NCBI GenBank assembly: GCA_003216535.1
Contig: QCIS01000003.1
Location: 1-64,000 of the forward strand
Origin: Prochlorococcus sp. AG-402-N08
GTDB lineage: Bacteria > Cyanobacteriota > Cyanobacteriia > PCC-6307 > Cyanobiaceae
Length of the DNA stretch: 64,000 nt
Direction: 5' to 3'
Below are positions 9,849 to 18,465 of this stretch, piece after piece (the first letter of the stretch is position 1; the number at the start of each line of letters is the position of its first letter). The translations under genes and the position numbers were made by a program. The notes below the pieces were generated by a model. That model was not told where the DNA came from. It was given only the letters and a program-made list of their open reading frames with translations, and made no database searches.

Positions 9849-9864
9849 TATTGTTCGGACAATA
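9849..9864. repeat. Short inverted repeat upstream of htpG
   Basis: TATTGT-TCGG-ACAATA is a perfect 6-base inverted repeat with a TCGG loop, the most GC-containing structure in the hisZ-htpG gap. No T-run follows it, so it is not a normal terminator. It could be an operator for htpG or chance. Confidence 0.35.
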
Positions 9865-9929
9865 CTCCTAATTAAACTTGATTAACTAGGATTTAGGAAA
9901 TAAGATTTAATATGTTTGATTTTTTTTAA

Positions 9930-11834
9930 ATGGAAAAAGGCGAAATTCGAATTAATACCGAAAATATTTTCCCAATTATCAAGAAGGCAGTATATTCTGA
10001 CCATGAAATCTTTTTAAGAGAACTTGTTAGTAATGGTGTTGACGCAATAAGTAAACGAAGAATGGCATCTATTGCTGGCGACTGCGAAAATACTGATGAA
10101 GCTCAAGTAAAAATATCTATTGACCGTGAGAATAATACCCTAACAATTTCTGATAATGGAATTGGAATGAATGATGAAGAAATTAAGAAGTACATAAACC
10201 AAGTAGCATTCTCTAGCGCAGAAGAATTCCTAACAAAATACAAAAAAGATAATGATGAATTTATAGGCCATTTTGGACTTGGTTTTTATTCAAGTTTCAT
10301 GGTGGCAGATAGAGTTGATATATTAACAAAATCAGCAATTGGAGAATCAAAAGCTTTCAAATGGTCTTGTGATGGATCGCCAAATTTCACATTAGAGGAG
10401 ACAAAAAGAGAGACAATTGGTACAGATGTGATACTTCACCTACTTGATGAAGAAAAAGAGTTTATTGAGCCTGAAAGGATTAAATCATTAATAAAAAAAT
10501 ATTGTGATTTTATGCCAATAGATGTCTTATTAGAAGGTGAGACAATTAACAAGAAAAATCCTCCCTGGAGAAAACAACCTAGTGAATTAAAAGATGAAGA
10601 TTATATTGAGTTGTATAAATACCTTTATCCTTTTCAAGGAGATCCACTTTTATGGATTCATCTAAATACCGATTATCCATATGACATACAAGGAATATTA
10701 TATTTTCCTAAGTTGTCTGGTAGAGCTGATTGGGAAAAGGGAGAAATTAAACTTTTTTGTAATCAAGTATTCGTAAGTGATTCAATTAAAGAGATAGTAC
10801 CAAAATACCTTTTACCTCTAAGAGGAGTAATTGACTCTACAGATATACCGCTAAATGTTAGTAGAAGCGCATTACAAACAGATAGAAAAGTAAGGTCTAT
10901 ATCATCATTTATTTCAAAAAAAATCGCTAATAAACTGAAGGATATGATAAAAAATTCTCCAGAATTTTATGCAGAAATTTGGGATTCTATCTCTGCTTTT
11001 ATTAAAATTGGTGCTATCGAAGATGAAAAATTTGCTGATTTAGTTGATAAAAGTATAATTTTCGAAACAATCATAAATTCAGAAAAAGATGTAACTAAAG
11101 ATATTGAAAATAAATCACTTATTAAATCAAATGATAAATATTTCACAACTCTTGCAAATTACAAAGAACGAAATAAGATAACTGACTATAAAAAAATAAT
11201 TTACTGTTCAGATTCGATTGCTCAGTCAAGCGCATTAAATATCTGCTTGTCTGAGAACAAAGAAGTTATTAAATCAGATCCCTTAATTGATGCACAATTT
11301 CTTCCTTGGTTAGAAAGTAAAAATGAAGATTATCAGTTCCAAAGAGTTGATTCAGAAATTAATGAATTAGAAGATAAAGAATCTAAAGAAATTGTAGATA
11401 AAGATGGTAAATCAAATACAGAAAATCTTAGAGATACGATTGTAAAAGCACTTAACAATGAGAAAGTAACGGTTAAAGTTCAGTCACTTTCAAGTAAAGG
11501 CGCTCCACCTGCCATGATCTTGCTTCCAGAACAAATGAGAAGAATTAATGATATGGGCGCTTACATGGAACAAAAAATGCCTGGCTTACCTGAATATCAT
11601 GTGCTTTTAATTAACAAAGAACATCCTCTTATTATTGGTCTTAATAAAATTACAGGCAATAAAATAATTATTGACAAAAAAGATCCTGTAGAAAACCCAT
11701 TGTCATCTAAAATTGCAAATCATGTTTACGATATGGCTAAACTATCTGTTGGTGGATTAGATCAAGAACAGATTATTAAATTACAAAATAATAATGCCGA
11801 ATTAATTTCAGAATTGCTTAATTCAACAAATTGA
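9930..11834 (+). CDS. htpG: Hsp90-family chaperone HtpG
   Basis: ATP-dependent cytosolic chaperone of 634 residues. The N-terminal GHKL ATPase domain shows FLRELVSNGVDAISK (residue about 28), DNGIGMN (about 73) and GHFGLGFYSSFMV (about 112); the middle domain has the YLLPLRGVIDS-IPLNVSR segment. Cyanobacterial HtpG works in heat, light and cold stress and on tetrapyrrole enzymes, known from other species. No Shine-Dalgarno is visible in front of the ATG, only a run of T, so initiation may be SD-independent. rpmB follows 39 bases later. Confidence 0.97.
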   Translation: MEKGEIRINTENIFPIIKKAVYSDHEIFLRELVSNGVDAISKRRMASIAGDCENTDEAQVKISIDRENNTLTISDNGIGMNDEEIKKYINQVAFSSAEEFLTKYKKDNDEFIGHFGLGFYSSFMVADRVDILTKSAIGESKAFKWSCDGSPNFTLEETKRETIGTDVILHLLDEEKEFIEPERIKSLIKKYCDFMPIDVLLEGETINKKNPPWRKQPSELKDEDYIELYKYLYPFQGDPLLWIHLNTDYPYDIQGILYFPKLSGRADWEKGEIKLFCNQVFVSDSIKEIVPKYLLPLRGVIDSTDIPLNVSRSALQTDRKVRSISSFISKKIANKLKDMIKNSPEFYAEIWDSISAFIKIGAIEDEKFADLVDKSIIFETIINSEKDVTKDIENKSLIKSNDKYFTTLANYKERNKITDYKKIIYCSDSIAQSSALNICLSENKEVIKSDPLIDAQFLPWLESKNEDYQFQRVDSEINELEDKESKEIVDKDGKSNTENLRDTIVKALNNEKVTVKVQSLSSKGAPPAMILLPEQMRRINDMGAYMEQKMPGLPEYHVLLINKEHPLIIGLNKITGNKIIIDKKDPVENPLSSKIANHVYDMAKLSVGGLDQEQIIKLQNNNAELISELLNSTN

Positions 11835-11873
11835 GTCGTGTGTTAAAATTTTTACAGATATAACTCAAAAAAT

Positions 11874-12110
11874 ATGTCAAGAGTTTGCGAACTGACTGGT
11901 GCAAAAGCTAATAATGGGATGGCTGTGAGTCACTCACATATTCGTACAAAAAAATTGCAACAAGTTAATCTCCAAAAAAGGAGACTTTGGTGGGAAGAAG
12001 GCAAAAAATGGGTAAACATAAAAATTAGTACCAAAGCACTAAAATCTATACAAAAAGTAGGATTAGATAAATTTGCTAAAGCAAATGGGGTTGATTTAAA
12101 AAAATTCTAA
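11874..12110 (+). CDS. rpmB: 50S ribosomal protein L28
   Basis: A 78-residue basic ribosomal protein. [22 protein letters not shown] is the family N-terminus and the middle carries [15 protein letters not shown]. It contains no zinc-type cysteine pairs beyond the single Cys5. The next gene begins within a few bases of its stop, so both are probably on one transcript. Confidence 0.97.
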   Translation: MSRVCELTGAKANNGMAVSHSHIRTKKLQQVNLQKRRLWWEEGKKWVNIKISTKALKSIQKVGLDKFAKANGVDLKKF

Positions 12111-12115
12111 ATTTG

Positions 12116-12649
12116 ATGAGAAATTTAGTTGTAAGTTTATTAATACCATTTATTCTTTTATTTAATTTTAATTCAGCCATCGCATTTGACTTTGCTCCTG
12201 AAGTTGGTGATACTGCTCCAATCTTTAAGTTAGAAGGTTTTAATAAAAACATAAAATCAAAAAAAATTTGGGAATTAATGGATTTTCAAGGAAAGTGGCT
12301 TGTTATATATTTTTATCCAAAGGACTTTACAGCAGGTTGCACTCTTGAAGCTAAAGGTTTTTCTGAATTAAAAAATGATTTTTCAAAATATAATGCCGAA
12401 ATTGTTGGCATAAGTGCTGATAATCAAGATTCTCATGAAAGTTTCTGCAGCGAGAAATCCATAAACTACACTTTATTATCTGATCCTGAGGGAATTATTA
12501 GCGATCAATATGGTTCTTGGATTCCTCCATTTTCAGATAGAAATACTTTTTTGATTTCTCCAGAGGGGATAATTTCTTATAGATGGATAAGTGTTTTACC
12601 TATAAACCATGCCAAGGAAGTACTTAATGTACTAAAGAAAAAAATATAA
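12116..12649 (+). CDS. PrxQ/Bcp-type peroxiredoxin with signal peptide
   Basis: Thiol peroxidase of 177 residues that reduces hydroperoxides. I use the ATG at 12116 rather than the TTG 3 bases earlier. The first 24 residues are a signal sequence (VVSLLIPFILLFNF followed by an AIA cleavage context), so it acts in the thylakoid lumen or periplasm. The catalytic motif is YPKDFTAGCTLEA with the peroxidatic Cys at about residue 75. The resolving Cys five positions later in many Bcp proteins is absent (Ala here); a second Cys lies in ESFCSEK, about 35 residues on. Confidence 0.92.
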   Translation: MRNLVVSLLIPFILLFNFNSAIAFDFAPEVGDTAPIFKLEGFNKNIKSKKIWELMDFQGKWLVIYFYPKDFTAGCTLEAKGFSELKNDFSKYNAEIVGISADNQDSHESFCSEKSINYTLLSDPEGIISDQYGSWIPPFSDRNTFLISPEGIISYRWISVLPINHAKEVLNVLKKKI

Positions 12650-12652
12650 ATT

Positions 12653-12955
12653 TTGCACGAACTATCATTTGGAACTTGGTTAATTCATATCTCGTCAGTC
12701 ATTGAATGGATATTTACCATCTTTGTCATATACAAAATTTCTACATATAAAAAATATAATATATTTTTTTGGTTAAGCTTAGCTATGGTCCCAAACTTAA
12801 TAGGGGCTATGTGCGCTATAACTTGGCATATCTATGATAATCAAGATACATTATATGGATTAGTAACTCTTCAAGGGATATTTACATTTATTGGAAATTC
12901 AACATTAGCTATTGCAGCATTTAATATTTTTAAAAAGAAAGAGACTTATGAATGA
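12653..12955 (+). CDS. DUF2499 (Ycf49-like) membrane protein
   Basis: A 100-residue integral membrane protein with about three hydrophobic segments (residues 8-28, 38-60, 68-92). The sequence ELSFGTWLIHISSVIEWIF and AMCAITWHIYDN match what I recall of DUF2499, known in plastid genomes as ycf49; function is unknown. The start is TTG, three bases after the peroxiredoxin stop. Its end overlaps the ATG of the following DUF3593 gene, showing translational coupling of the pair. Confidence 0.85.
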   Translation: MHELSFGTWLIHISSVIEWIFTIFVIYKISTYKKYNIFFWLSLAMVPNLIGAMCAITWHIYDNQDTLYGLVTLQGIFTFIGNSTLAIAAFNIFKKKETYE

Positions 12956-13283
12956 TTTATTTATAAAATTTATTGAAAAATTAGCTTCAATTGACAATAC
13001 AGCTTTGTTCGCAGCATCTATATTTCCATATGCAATCTTTTTGTATTATTTATATAAAATTAAATCTGTAAATAAATTTGTAAAAACAGGTTATTCCTTA
13101 ACAGTTTTATTTGTGTTTATAACAATAGTAGTTTCTATCTTCACCTTAAATTACTACAACAAAACCCTTGTTGAGGTTGACTTCTTGCATGGTTTAGCAG
13201 AATCCTTCTTAACCCTAAGCGATTTTGTTATTTTGTTTGGCTTCATAAAGATTTTAAATACCTTAGAAGTAAACAACTCTTAA
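12948..13283 (+). CDS. DUF3593 membrane protein
   Basis: A 111-residue membrane protein with three predicted hydrophobic helices (about 18-34, 48-70 and 85-103). The ATG at 12948 overlaps the preceding stop by 8 bases; a longer reading would start inside the DUF2499 gene and is not supported. The DNTALFAASIFPYAIFLYYLYK opening matches DUF3593 as I remember it, a family that occurs beside or fused to DUF2499 in cyanobacteria and plants. psaK follows after 66 bases. Confidence 0.82.
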   Translation: MNDLFIKFIEKLASIDNTALFAASIFPYAIFLYYLYKIKSVNKFVKTGYSLTVLFVFITIVVSIFTLNYYNKTLVEVDFLHGLAESFLTLSDFVILFGFIKILNTLEVNNS

Positions 13284-13349
13284 GACCTTTTACAATTTTG
13301 TGTTTTTTAGGTAAAAGTATTAGAGAATATATGAAAATAACGATTTTTT

Positions 13350-13613
13350 ATGTTTACTACATTATTTGCAGCTGCTTCTGCACCAGCAACATTCGAATGG
13401 TCACCAAAGTGTGCCGTTGTTATGATTGCATGTAATGTGCTTGCCTATGCAATAGCTAGAGCAACTATAAGAAAACCTAATGAAGGTTTTGAAATACCTA
13501 ATTCAAAATTCTATGGTGGTTTAAGTCACGCATCAGTTGTAGGTGCTAATTGCTTAGGTCATATTTTCGGAATTGGAGCAATCTTAGGATTAGCCTCACG
13601 TGGTGTTTTATAA
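13350..13613 (+). CDS. psaK: Photosystem I subunit X
   Basis: PsaK is a peripheral two-helix subunit of photosystem I at the edge of the complex, involved in antenna attachment. The 87-residue sequence has the small N-terminal segment, a first helix around 22-39, the loop with PNSKFYGGLSHASVVGANCLGH, and a second helix near the C-terminus ending in ASRGVL. Its length is normal. The start is an ATG preceded by T-rich DNA without a clear Shine-Dalgarno. It faces dxs, with an AT-only hairpin in between. Confidence 0.95.
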   Translation: MFTTLFAAASAPATFEWSPKCAVVMIACNVLAYAIARATIRKPNEGFEIPNSKFYGGLSHASVVGANCLGHIFGIGAILGLASRGVL

Positions 13614-13634
13614 AAATTTATTTATTAAATTTTT
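13612..13634. terminator. AT-only hairpin between convergent psaK and dxs
   Basis: Perfect 9-bp stem AAAAATTTA / TAAATTTTT with the loop TTTAT, exactly spanning the two stop codons. With T-runs in both directions it could end transcription of both genes, though a stem made only of A-T pairs would be weak. Confidence 0.4.
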
Positions 13635-15522
13635 AATTATTTAACTTAAATTTCTTAACAATTTTATCTGCCATCTGATCAGGCATAAGTCCTAATTTTT
13701 CTTTACTCTGGTCAGGTGAAGCATGATCTACTAAAACATCAGGTATACCTATTCTGTATACGGGTATGTTTATTTCATTATCGTTAAATAATTCAACTAT
13801 TGCTGAACCAAATCCACCTATTAGGGTTCCTTCCTCCATAGTTACAACTTTTTGAATCCTACTGGCTAAAGGCGTAATAAGATTTTTATCGAGAGGTTTC
13901 ACAAATCTTGCATTAACAATGCATGCATTAATGTTCATAATTTTTAGGATCTTTGCTGTTTCAATAGCTGATGCGACCATTGAACCATAAGCAATAATTA
14001 AAATATCTTCTCCTTTTTCAAGAATTTCAGCTTCGCCTATATTTAAAGGTTCCCAACCCTCATCCATTACAGCCACCCCTAATCCAGAACCTCTGGGTAT
14101 CCTTATAGCTGTAGGACCCTTATGGTTAATAGAAGTTATTAACATTCTCTGTAATTCAGACTCATCTTTTGGTGCCATCAATACAAAATTAGGTATAGAT
14201 CTCATATAACTGATATCGTACTGACCTTGGTGAGTAGGACCGTCAGCTCCAACTATTCCAGCTCTGTCAAGTACAAACGATACTGGTAGATTTTGTATCC
14301 CTACATCATGAATTAATTGATCGAAAGCACGTTGAAGAAAAGTACTATAAATAGCTACCACAGGTTTAAGACCATCGCAAGACATTCCTGCTGCAAGAGT
14401 AACTGCATGTTGTTCTGCTATTCCTACATCTATATATTGATCTGGAATATTTTTTTGCAATATATCTAACCCAGTACCTGTAGCCATTGCTGCTGTAATA
14501 CCGACGACTTTGCTATCTTGTTCGCATATTTTCAATAAGGTCTGACCAAATATTTTACTATAACTAACAGGCTTAGGTTTCTTTGATGGAATAGATTTCC
14601 CAGTTGTCAGATCAAATGAAGACTGTGCATGATATCCAACCTGATCAGCTTCTGCATAAGGGTAACCCTTCCCTTTTGTTGTGACAACATGAACTAGAAC
14701 AGGTTTTTTAAGTTTATGTGCAGCGTTAAAAGTATTAACTAAATTACCAATATCATGACCGTCAATTGGACCCATATATGTAAATCCAAGTTCTTCAAAA
14801 ACAGCACCAACCTTAGGCACAGCTAAACGTCTAACGCTTCCTTTAATATTTTTTAGTTCTTCAGGAATATCCTTACCAATTAAGGGAATATTTTTTACAC
14901 TTTCTTGGACACTCTCAGACAAAAATTGTAATGGTGGACTAACTCTTACCTTATTTAAGTATGATGAAAGGGCTCCAACTGGAGGTGAAATAGACATATC
15001 ATTATCGTTTAATATTACAACTAAAGGAGTATTTGGTAAGTGACCAGCATGATTTATAGCTTCTAATGCCATTCCTCCAGTTAATGCTCCATCTCCAATA
15101 ACAGCGACACATTTATAATTTTCACCTTTTCTATCTCTTGCTATCGCCATACCTAAAGCAGCAGAAATAGAAGTACTTGCATGTCCAGCACCAAAATGAT
15201 CAAATTTACTTTCACTTCTTTTTAGATATCCAGCTACTCCATTTTGTTGTCTAAGAGAATCAAATTGACTGAAACGTCCTGTTATTAATTTATGTGGATA
15301 ACCTTGATGTCCTACATCCCAAACAACTTTGTCGAAATCAAGATCAAGAGTTTGATATAAAGCCAATGTCAACTCAACTACACCTAATCCAGGACCAAGA
15401 TGACCACCACTAGTAGATACTACTTGAAGATGTCTTTCTCTAATTTGACAAGCAATTTCCTCTAATTGTGAAACTGTTAAGCCATGAAGTTGATTTGGAT
15501 GACTTAACTCACTTAAAAGCAT
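13633..15522 (-). CDS. dxs: 1-deoxy-D-xylulose-5-phosphate synthase
   Basis: TPP-dependent condensation of pyruvate and glyceraldehyde 3-phosphate, the entry step of the MEP isoprenoid pathway that feeds chlorophyll phytyl tails, carotenoids and quinones. The 629 residues show [12 protein letters not shown] near 42, the TPP motif [18 protein letters not shown]...LNDNDMSI near 145-175, and the transketolase C-terminal domains. The ATG start is divergent from ilvA across about 115 bases. ispE of the same pathway is further along the window, and uppP handles an isoprenoid carrier. Confidence 0.97.
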   Translation of the reverse strand: MLLSELSHPNQLHGLTVSQLEEIACQIRERHLQVVSTSGGHLGPGLGVVELTLALYQTLDLDFDKVVWDVGHQGYPHKLITGRFSQFDSLRQQNGVAGYLKRSESKFDHFGAGHASTSISAALGMAIARDRKGENYKCVAVIGDGALTGGMALEAINHAGHLPNTPLVVILNDNDMSISPPVGALSSYLNKVRVSPPLQFLSESVQESVKNIPLIGKDIPEELKNIKGSVRRLAVPKVGAVFEELGFTYMGPIDGHDIGNLVNTFNAAHKLKKPVLVHVVTTKGKGYPYAEADQVGYHAQSSFDLTTGKSIPSKKPKPVSYSKIFGQTLLKICEQDSKVVGITAAMATGTGLDILQKNIPDQYIDVGIAEQHAVTLAAGMSCDGLKPVVAIYSTFLQRAFDQLIHDVGIQNLPVSFVLDRAGIVGADGPTHQGQYDISYMRSIPNFVLMAPKDESELQRMLITSINHKGPTAIRIPRGSGLGVAVMDEGWEPLNIGEAEILEKGEDILIIAYGSMVASAIETAKILKIMNINACIVNARFVKPLDKNLITPLASRIQKVVTMEEGTLIGGFGSAIVELFNDNEINIPVYRIGIPDVLVDHASPDQSKEKLGLMPDQMADKIVKKFKLNN

Positions 15523-15638
15523 TTAATAAAAATTGGTATCTATATAATCTAAAACGCCGAGGTGCAAAATGAGTATTTTTTTTGAAATAGATCATGTAAT
15601 GTTTTATTAGATTAATAATTAATGCTAAAAATATATAT

Positions 15639-17180
15639 ATGAATGATTATTTTGAAAAAATACTTCAAGCTGAAGTCTATGAAGTAGCAAAAAAAACACC
15701 CCTAGAGAAAGCTCATAATTTGAGTAATACACTTAATAATGAAGTTTTTCTAAAAAGAGAAGATCTTCAAGATGTATTTTCATTCAAAATAAGAGGGGCA
15801 TATAACAAGATGAGTAAGCTCAGTAAATCACAGCTTACTCAGGGAGTAATTACTTCGAGTGCTGGAAATCATGCTCAAGGTGTGGCACTTAGTGCTCTCA
15901 AGTTAAATTGCCAAGCAACTATATTAATGCCCATTACAACGCCTCTAGTAAAAGTTAATGCAGTAAAAAATTTAAAAGCAAAAGTTATATTATTTGGTGA
16001 TAATTATGATGAAACGTACAAAGAGGCTATAAGAATTAGCCAAGAAAGAAATTTATGTTTTATTCATCCTTTTGATGATTTAGATGTAATAGCAGGACAA
16101 GGAACTATAGCTATTGAACTTGAACAGCAGCTAAAGGAAAAACCTTATGCGATCTATATTGCTGTTGGTGGTGGTGGGTTGATATCAGGAATATCTTTAT
16201 ACATTAAAAAAATATGGCCTGAAGTAAAAATAATTGGCGTAGAGCCTGAAGACGCTGACGCTATGACAAAATCATTGGAAGAATCAAAAATTGTGGAATT
16301 ATCTTCTGTCGGTCAATTTGCAGATGGAGTGGCGGTTAAAAAAATTGGTAAAAATACTTTTAATATTGGAAGAAAATATATAGATAAGATGATTAGGGTT
16401 AATACTGATGAAATATGTGCTGCTATAAAAGACGTTTTTGAGGATACTAGATCAATATTAGAACCAGCAGGAGCACTATCTATTGCAGGAATGAAAAAAG
16501 ATATTATGATTTCGAATCATTCAAATAAAAAAATGGTCGCTATTGCATGTGGTGCAAATATGAATTTTGAGAGGCTTAGATTTGTAGCAGAAAGAGCAGA
16601 ACTTGGAGAGTGTAAAGAAGTAATGATGGCTGTTGAAATTCCTGAACGTGCTGGTAGTTTAATTGATTTTTGTAAGTTACTTGATAATAGAAATTTAACT
16701 GAATTTAGCTATAGAATGTCTAATTCTACGAATGCCCAGATCTTTGTAGGAGTAGAAGTCTATGGATTAATTGATAAAAAAAATCTTTTAAATAAATTTA
16801 GAAATTCGAAGTACCCATTTATTGACATAAGTGATGATGAATTATCAAAAAATCATCTCAGACATATGGTAGGTGGAAGATTACCAAAGAATTTTAAAGA
16901 AATGAATATTAAAAACTTTGTAGAGCTTTTATACAGATTTGAGTTCCCTGAAAGACCTGGAGCATTAATAAATTTCTTAAATAATATGAAATCTAATTGG
17001 TCGATAAGTGTATTTCACTATAGGAATTATGGTGCTGATGTAGGAAAAATTGTTATTGGAGTATTGATCGATAGAAATGAAATTTTAGATTGGAATAAAT
17101 TTGTAAAAATTCTTGGGTACAAATTCTGGGATGAAACACAAAACGAAACATATAAATTATTCCTTGGTGCATCAGAATAA
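15639..17180 (+). CDS. ilvA: Threonine dehydratase, biosynthetic
   Basis: PLP enzyme converting threonine to 2-oxobutanoate, the first step of isoleucine synthesis. The PLP lysine is in FSFKIRGAYNKM (about residue 48), the glycine loop is GGGGLISG near 180, and two C-terminal ACT-like regulatory repeats (each with a phrase like P-E-R-x-G-x-L) span about 325-505, the arrangement that gives isoleucine feedback control. The length of 513 is typical. scpB follows 37 bases or more downstream. Confidence 0.96.
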   Translation: MNDYFEKILQAEVYEVAKKTPLEKAHNLSNTLNNEVFLKREDLQDVFSFKIRGAYNKMSKLSKSQLTQGVITSSAGNHAQGVALSALKLNCQATILMPITTPLVKVNAVKNLKAKVILFGDNYDETYKEAIRISQERNLCFIHPFDDLDVIAGQGTIAIELEQQLKEKPYAIYIAVGGGGLISGISLYIKKIWPEVKIIGVEPEDADAMTKSLEESKIVELSSVGQFADGVAVKKIGKNTFNIGRKYIDKMIRVNTDEICAAIKDVFEDTRSILEPAGALSIAGMKKDIMISNHSNKKMVAIACGANMNFERLRFVAERAELGECKEVMMAVEIPERAGSLIDFCKLLDNRNLTEFSYRMSNSTNAQIFVGVEVYGLIDKKNLLNKFRNSKYPFIDISDDELSKNHLRHMVGGRLPKNFKEMNIKNFVELLYRFEFPERPGALINFLNNMKSNWSISVFHYRNYGADVGKIVIGVLIDRNEILDWNKFVKILGYKFWDETQNETYKLFLGASE

Positions 17181-17217
17181 ATATAAGGTATCTTAGGAAA
17201 GATTTCGGTAATAAAAA

Positions 17218-17754
17218 ATCAATCAATCTGATTTAAATACAACGCAAATATCTGATATAGATTTAGTTACTAAAGTTGAAGCTGTTCTATATTTGAAAGG
17301 CAGACCAATAACAAAAAAAGATCTTTCAGAAATTACTAATTCAAATTTCATCTCAATAAATGATGCAATTAAAGATTTAAAAATTAAATACTCTAATCCA
17401 GACTCAGCTATTGAATTAAATGAAGTAAATAATAGTTTTTCTCTCGAACTTAAATCTAGTCTTAATGAATTCGTGGATGATTTACTTCCTTCTGATTTGA
17501 AAAAAGCAGAATTAAGGACATTGGCAACAATTGCAATCAAAAAAAAGATCCTGCAATCGGATCTTATACTTCTTCGAGGCTCAGGGGCTTATGATCATAT
17601 AAAAGAATTATTAGAAAAGAAGTTTATTGTCAAACGTAAGCAAAAAGACGGTAGATCATATTGGTTATCCTTATCAGAAAAGTTTTTTCAAACTTTTGCT
17701 GTGAGTAATGAATATCTCTCAAAAATAGGAAGCCGTAATAACAAGCAGCAATAA
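17218..17754 (+). CDS. scpB: Segregation and condensation protein B, non-canonical start
   Basis: ScpB is the winged-helix partner of SMC-ScpA in chromosome condensation. The family N-terminus VEAVLYLKGRPITKKDLSEI is encoded here, but no ATG, GTG or TTG lies in frame between the TAA at 17212 and the TTG at 17293, which falls inside that conserved helix. In-frame candidates are ATC at 17218 and ATA at 17248 or 17257. A second conserved block, ELRTLATIAIKKKILQSDLILLRGSGAY, is the usual ScpB core. I place the start at 17218 with low certainty; the rest is about 178 residues. Confidence 0.82.
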   Translation: MNQSDLNTTQISDIDLVTKVEAVLYLKGRPITKKDLSEITNSNFISINDAIKDLKIKYSNPDSAIELNEVNNSFSLELKSSLNEFVDDLLPSDLKKAELRTLATIAIKKKILQSDLILLRGSGAYDHIKELLEKKFIVKRKQKDGRSYWLSLSEKFFQTFAVSNEYLSKIGSRNNKQQ

Positions 17755-17793
17755 TAAGTAAATGTTAGAATAAATTAAAAATACGACAACATA

Positions 17794-18072
17794 ATGTTAT
17801 CTGAGATTCTAGCAGTTCTGGGCCAAACTTTATCGATTTATTCTTTCATATTAATAATAAGAATTTTACTAACATGGTTTCCAGGTATTGATTGGAGTAA
17901 CGGTGTTTTATCTGCATTAGCTTCTATCACGGATCCTTACTTAAACATTTTTAGAGGTATTATCCCTCCAATAGGTGGATTTGATATTTCATCTTTATTA
18001 GCTTTTTTACTTTTAAATGTTATTCAAAACTTAATTACAAATCTCCAATATGCAAGCTTAGGATATAGCTGA
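17794..18072 (+). CDS. YggT-family membrane protein (Ycf19-like)
   Basis: A 92-residue protein with two hydrophobic segments (about 5-29 and 68-86) flanking RILLTWFPGIDW and ITDPYLNIFRGIIPPIGGFDISSLLAF, the signature of the YggT/Ycf19 family. Relatives take part in membrane protein or cytochrome assembly and cell division in other bacteria and plastids; the role here cannot be read directly. It lies 39 bases after scpB and converges with the mazG-like gene. Confidence 0.9.
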   Translation: MLSEILAVLGQTLSIYSFILIIRILLTWFPGIDWSNGVLSALASITDPYLNIFRGIIPPIGGFDISSLLAFLLLNVIQNLITNLQYASLGYS

Positions 18073-18074
18073 AT

Positions 18075-18404
18075 TTATCTATCATCACCAGAACCGCTTA
18101 TCCTTCCTTTACTAGCTCTTAATTTTAATTTTTCGAGGTTTTGTAATGCAACATCTTCTAAGTTGAAATTTAATTCTGTACAAAGATTTGATACATACCA
18201 CAATACATCTCCTAACTCTTTTTTAATACCTAATTTTGATTCATTATCAAATATTCCATTTTTATCTCTTATAACTTTTTTAACTTTTTCTGCTACCTCA
18301 CCAGCTTCTCCAACTAAACCAAGAGTTGGATAAATATTATTTGAGCCTAAATTTGGATATTGTGCTGTTTCCCTCGCTTTTTTCTGATAAGTTTTAAAAT
18401 CCAT
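18075..18404 (-). CDS. MazG-like nucleotide pyrophosphohydrolase
   Basis: A 109-residue all-helical protein with the MazG metal-binding pattern: GLVGEAGEVAEKVKK (ExxE) near 30-44 and KKELGDVLWYVSNL (ExxD) near 64-78. Such enzymes hydrolyse non-canonical or excess nucleoside triphosphates to monophosphates. It is a single-domain form, much shorter than E. coli MazG. It ends 2 bases from the YggT gene and is divergent from pyk across about 60 bases. Confidence 0.88.
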   Translation of the reverse strand: MDFKTYQKKARETAQYPNLGSNNIYPTLGLVGEAGEVAEKVKKVIRDKNGIFDNESKLGIKKELGDVLWYVSNLCTELNFNLEDVALQNLEKLKLRASKGRISGSGDDR

Positions 18405-18465
18405 GACTTAAATAACTAACTTTGGGTATGGTAAATTTATTTATATCTAGCAATATTATCTATAT

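Noticed and set aside
13331-13435. Short ORF from ATG at 13331 overlapping the psaK start
   Set aside because: It runs out of frame into psaK for 34 codons and encodes a Cys-rich nonsense peptide; I see no evidence that it is a regulatory upstream ORF.
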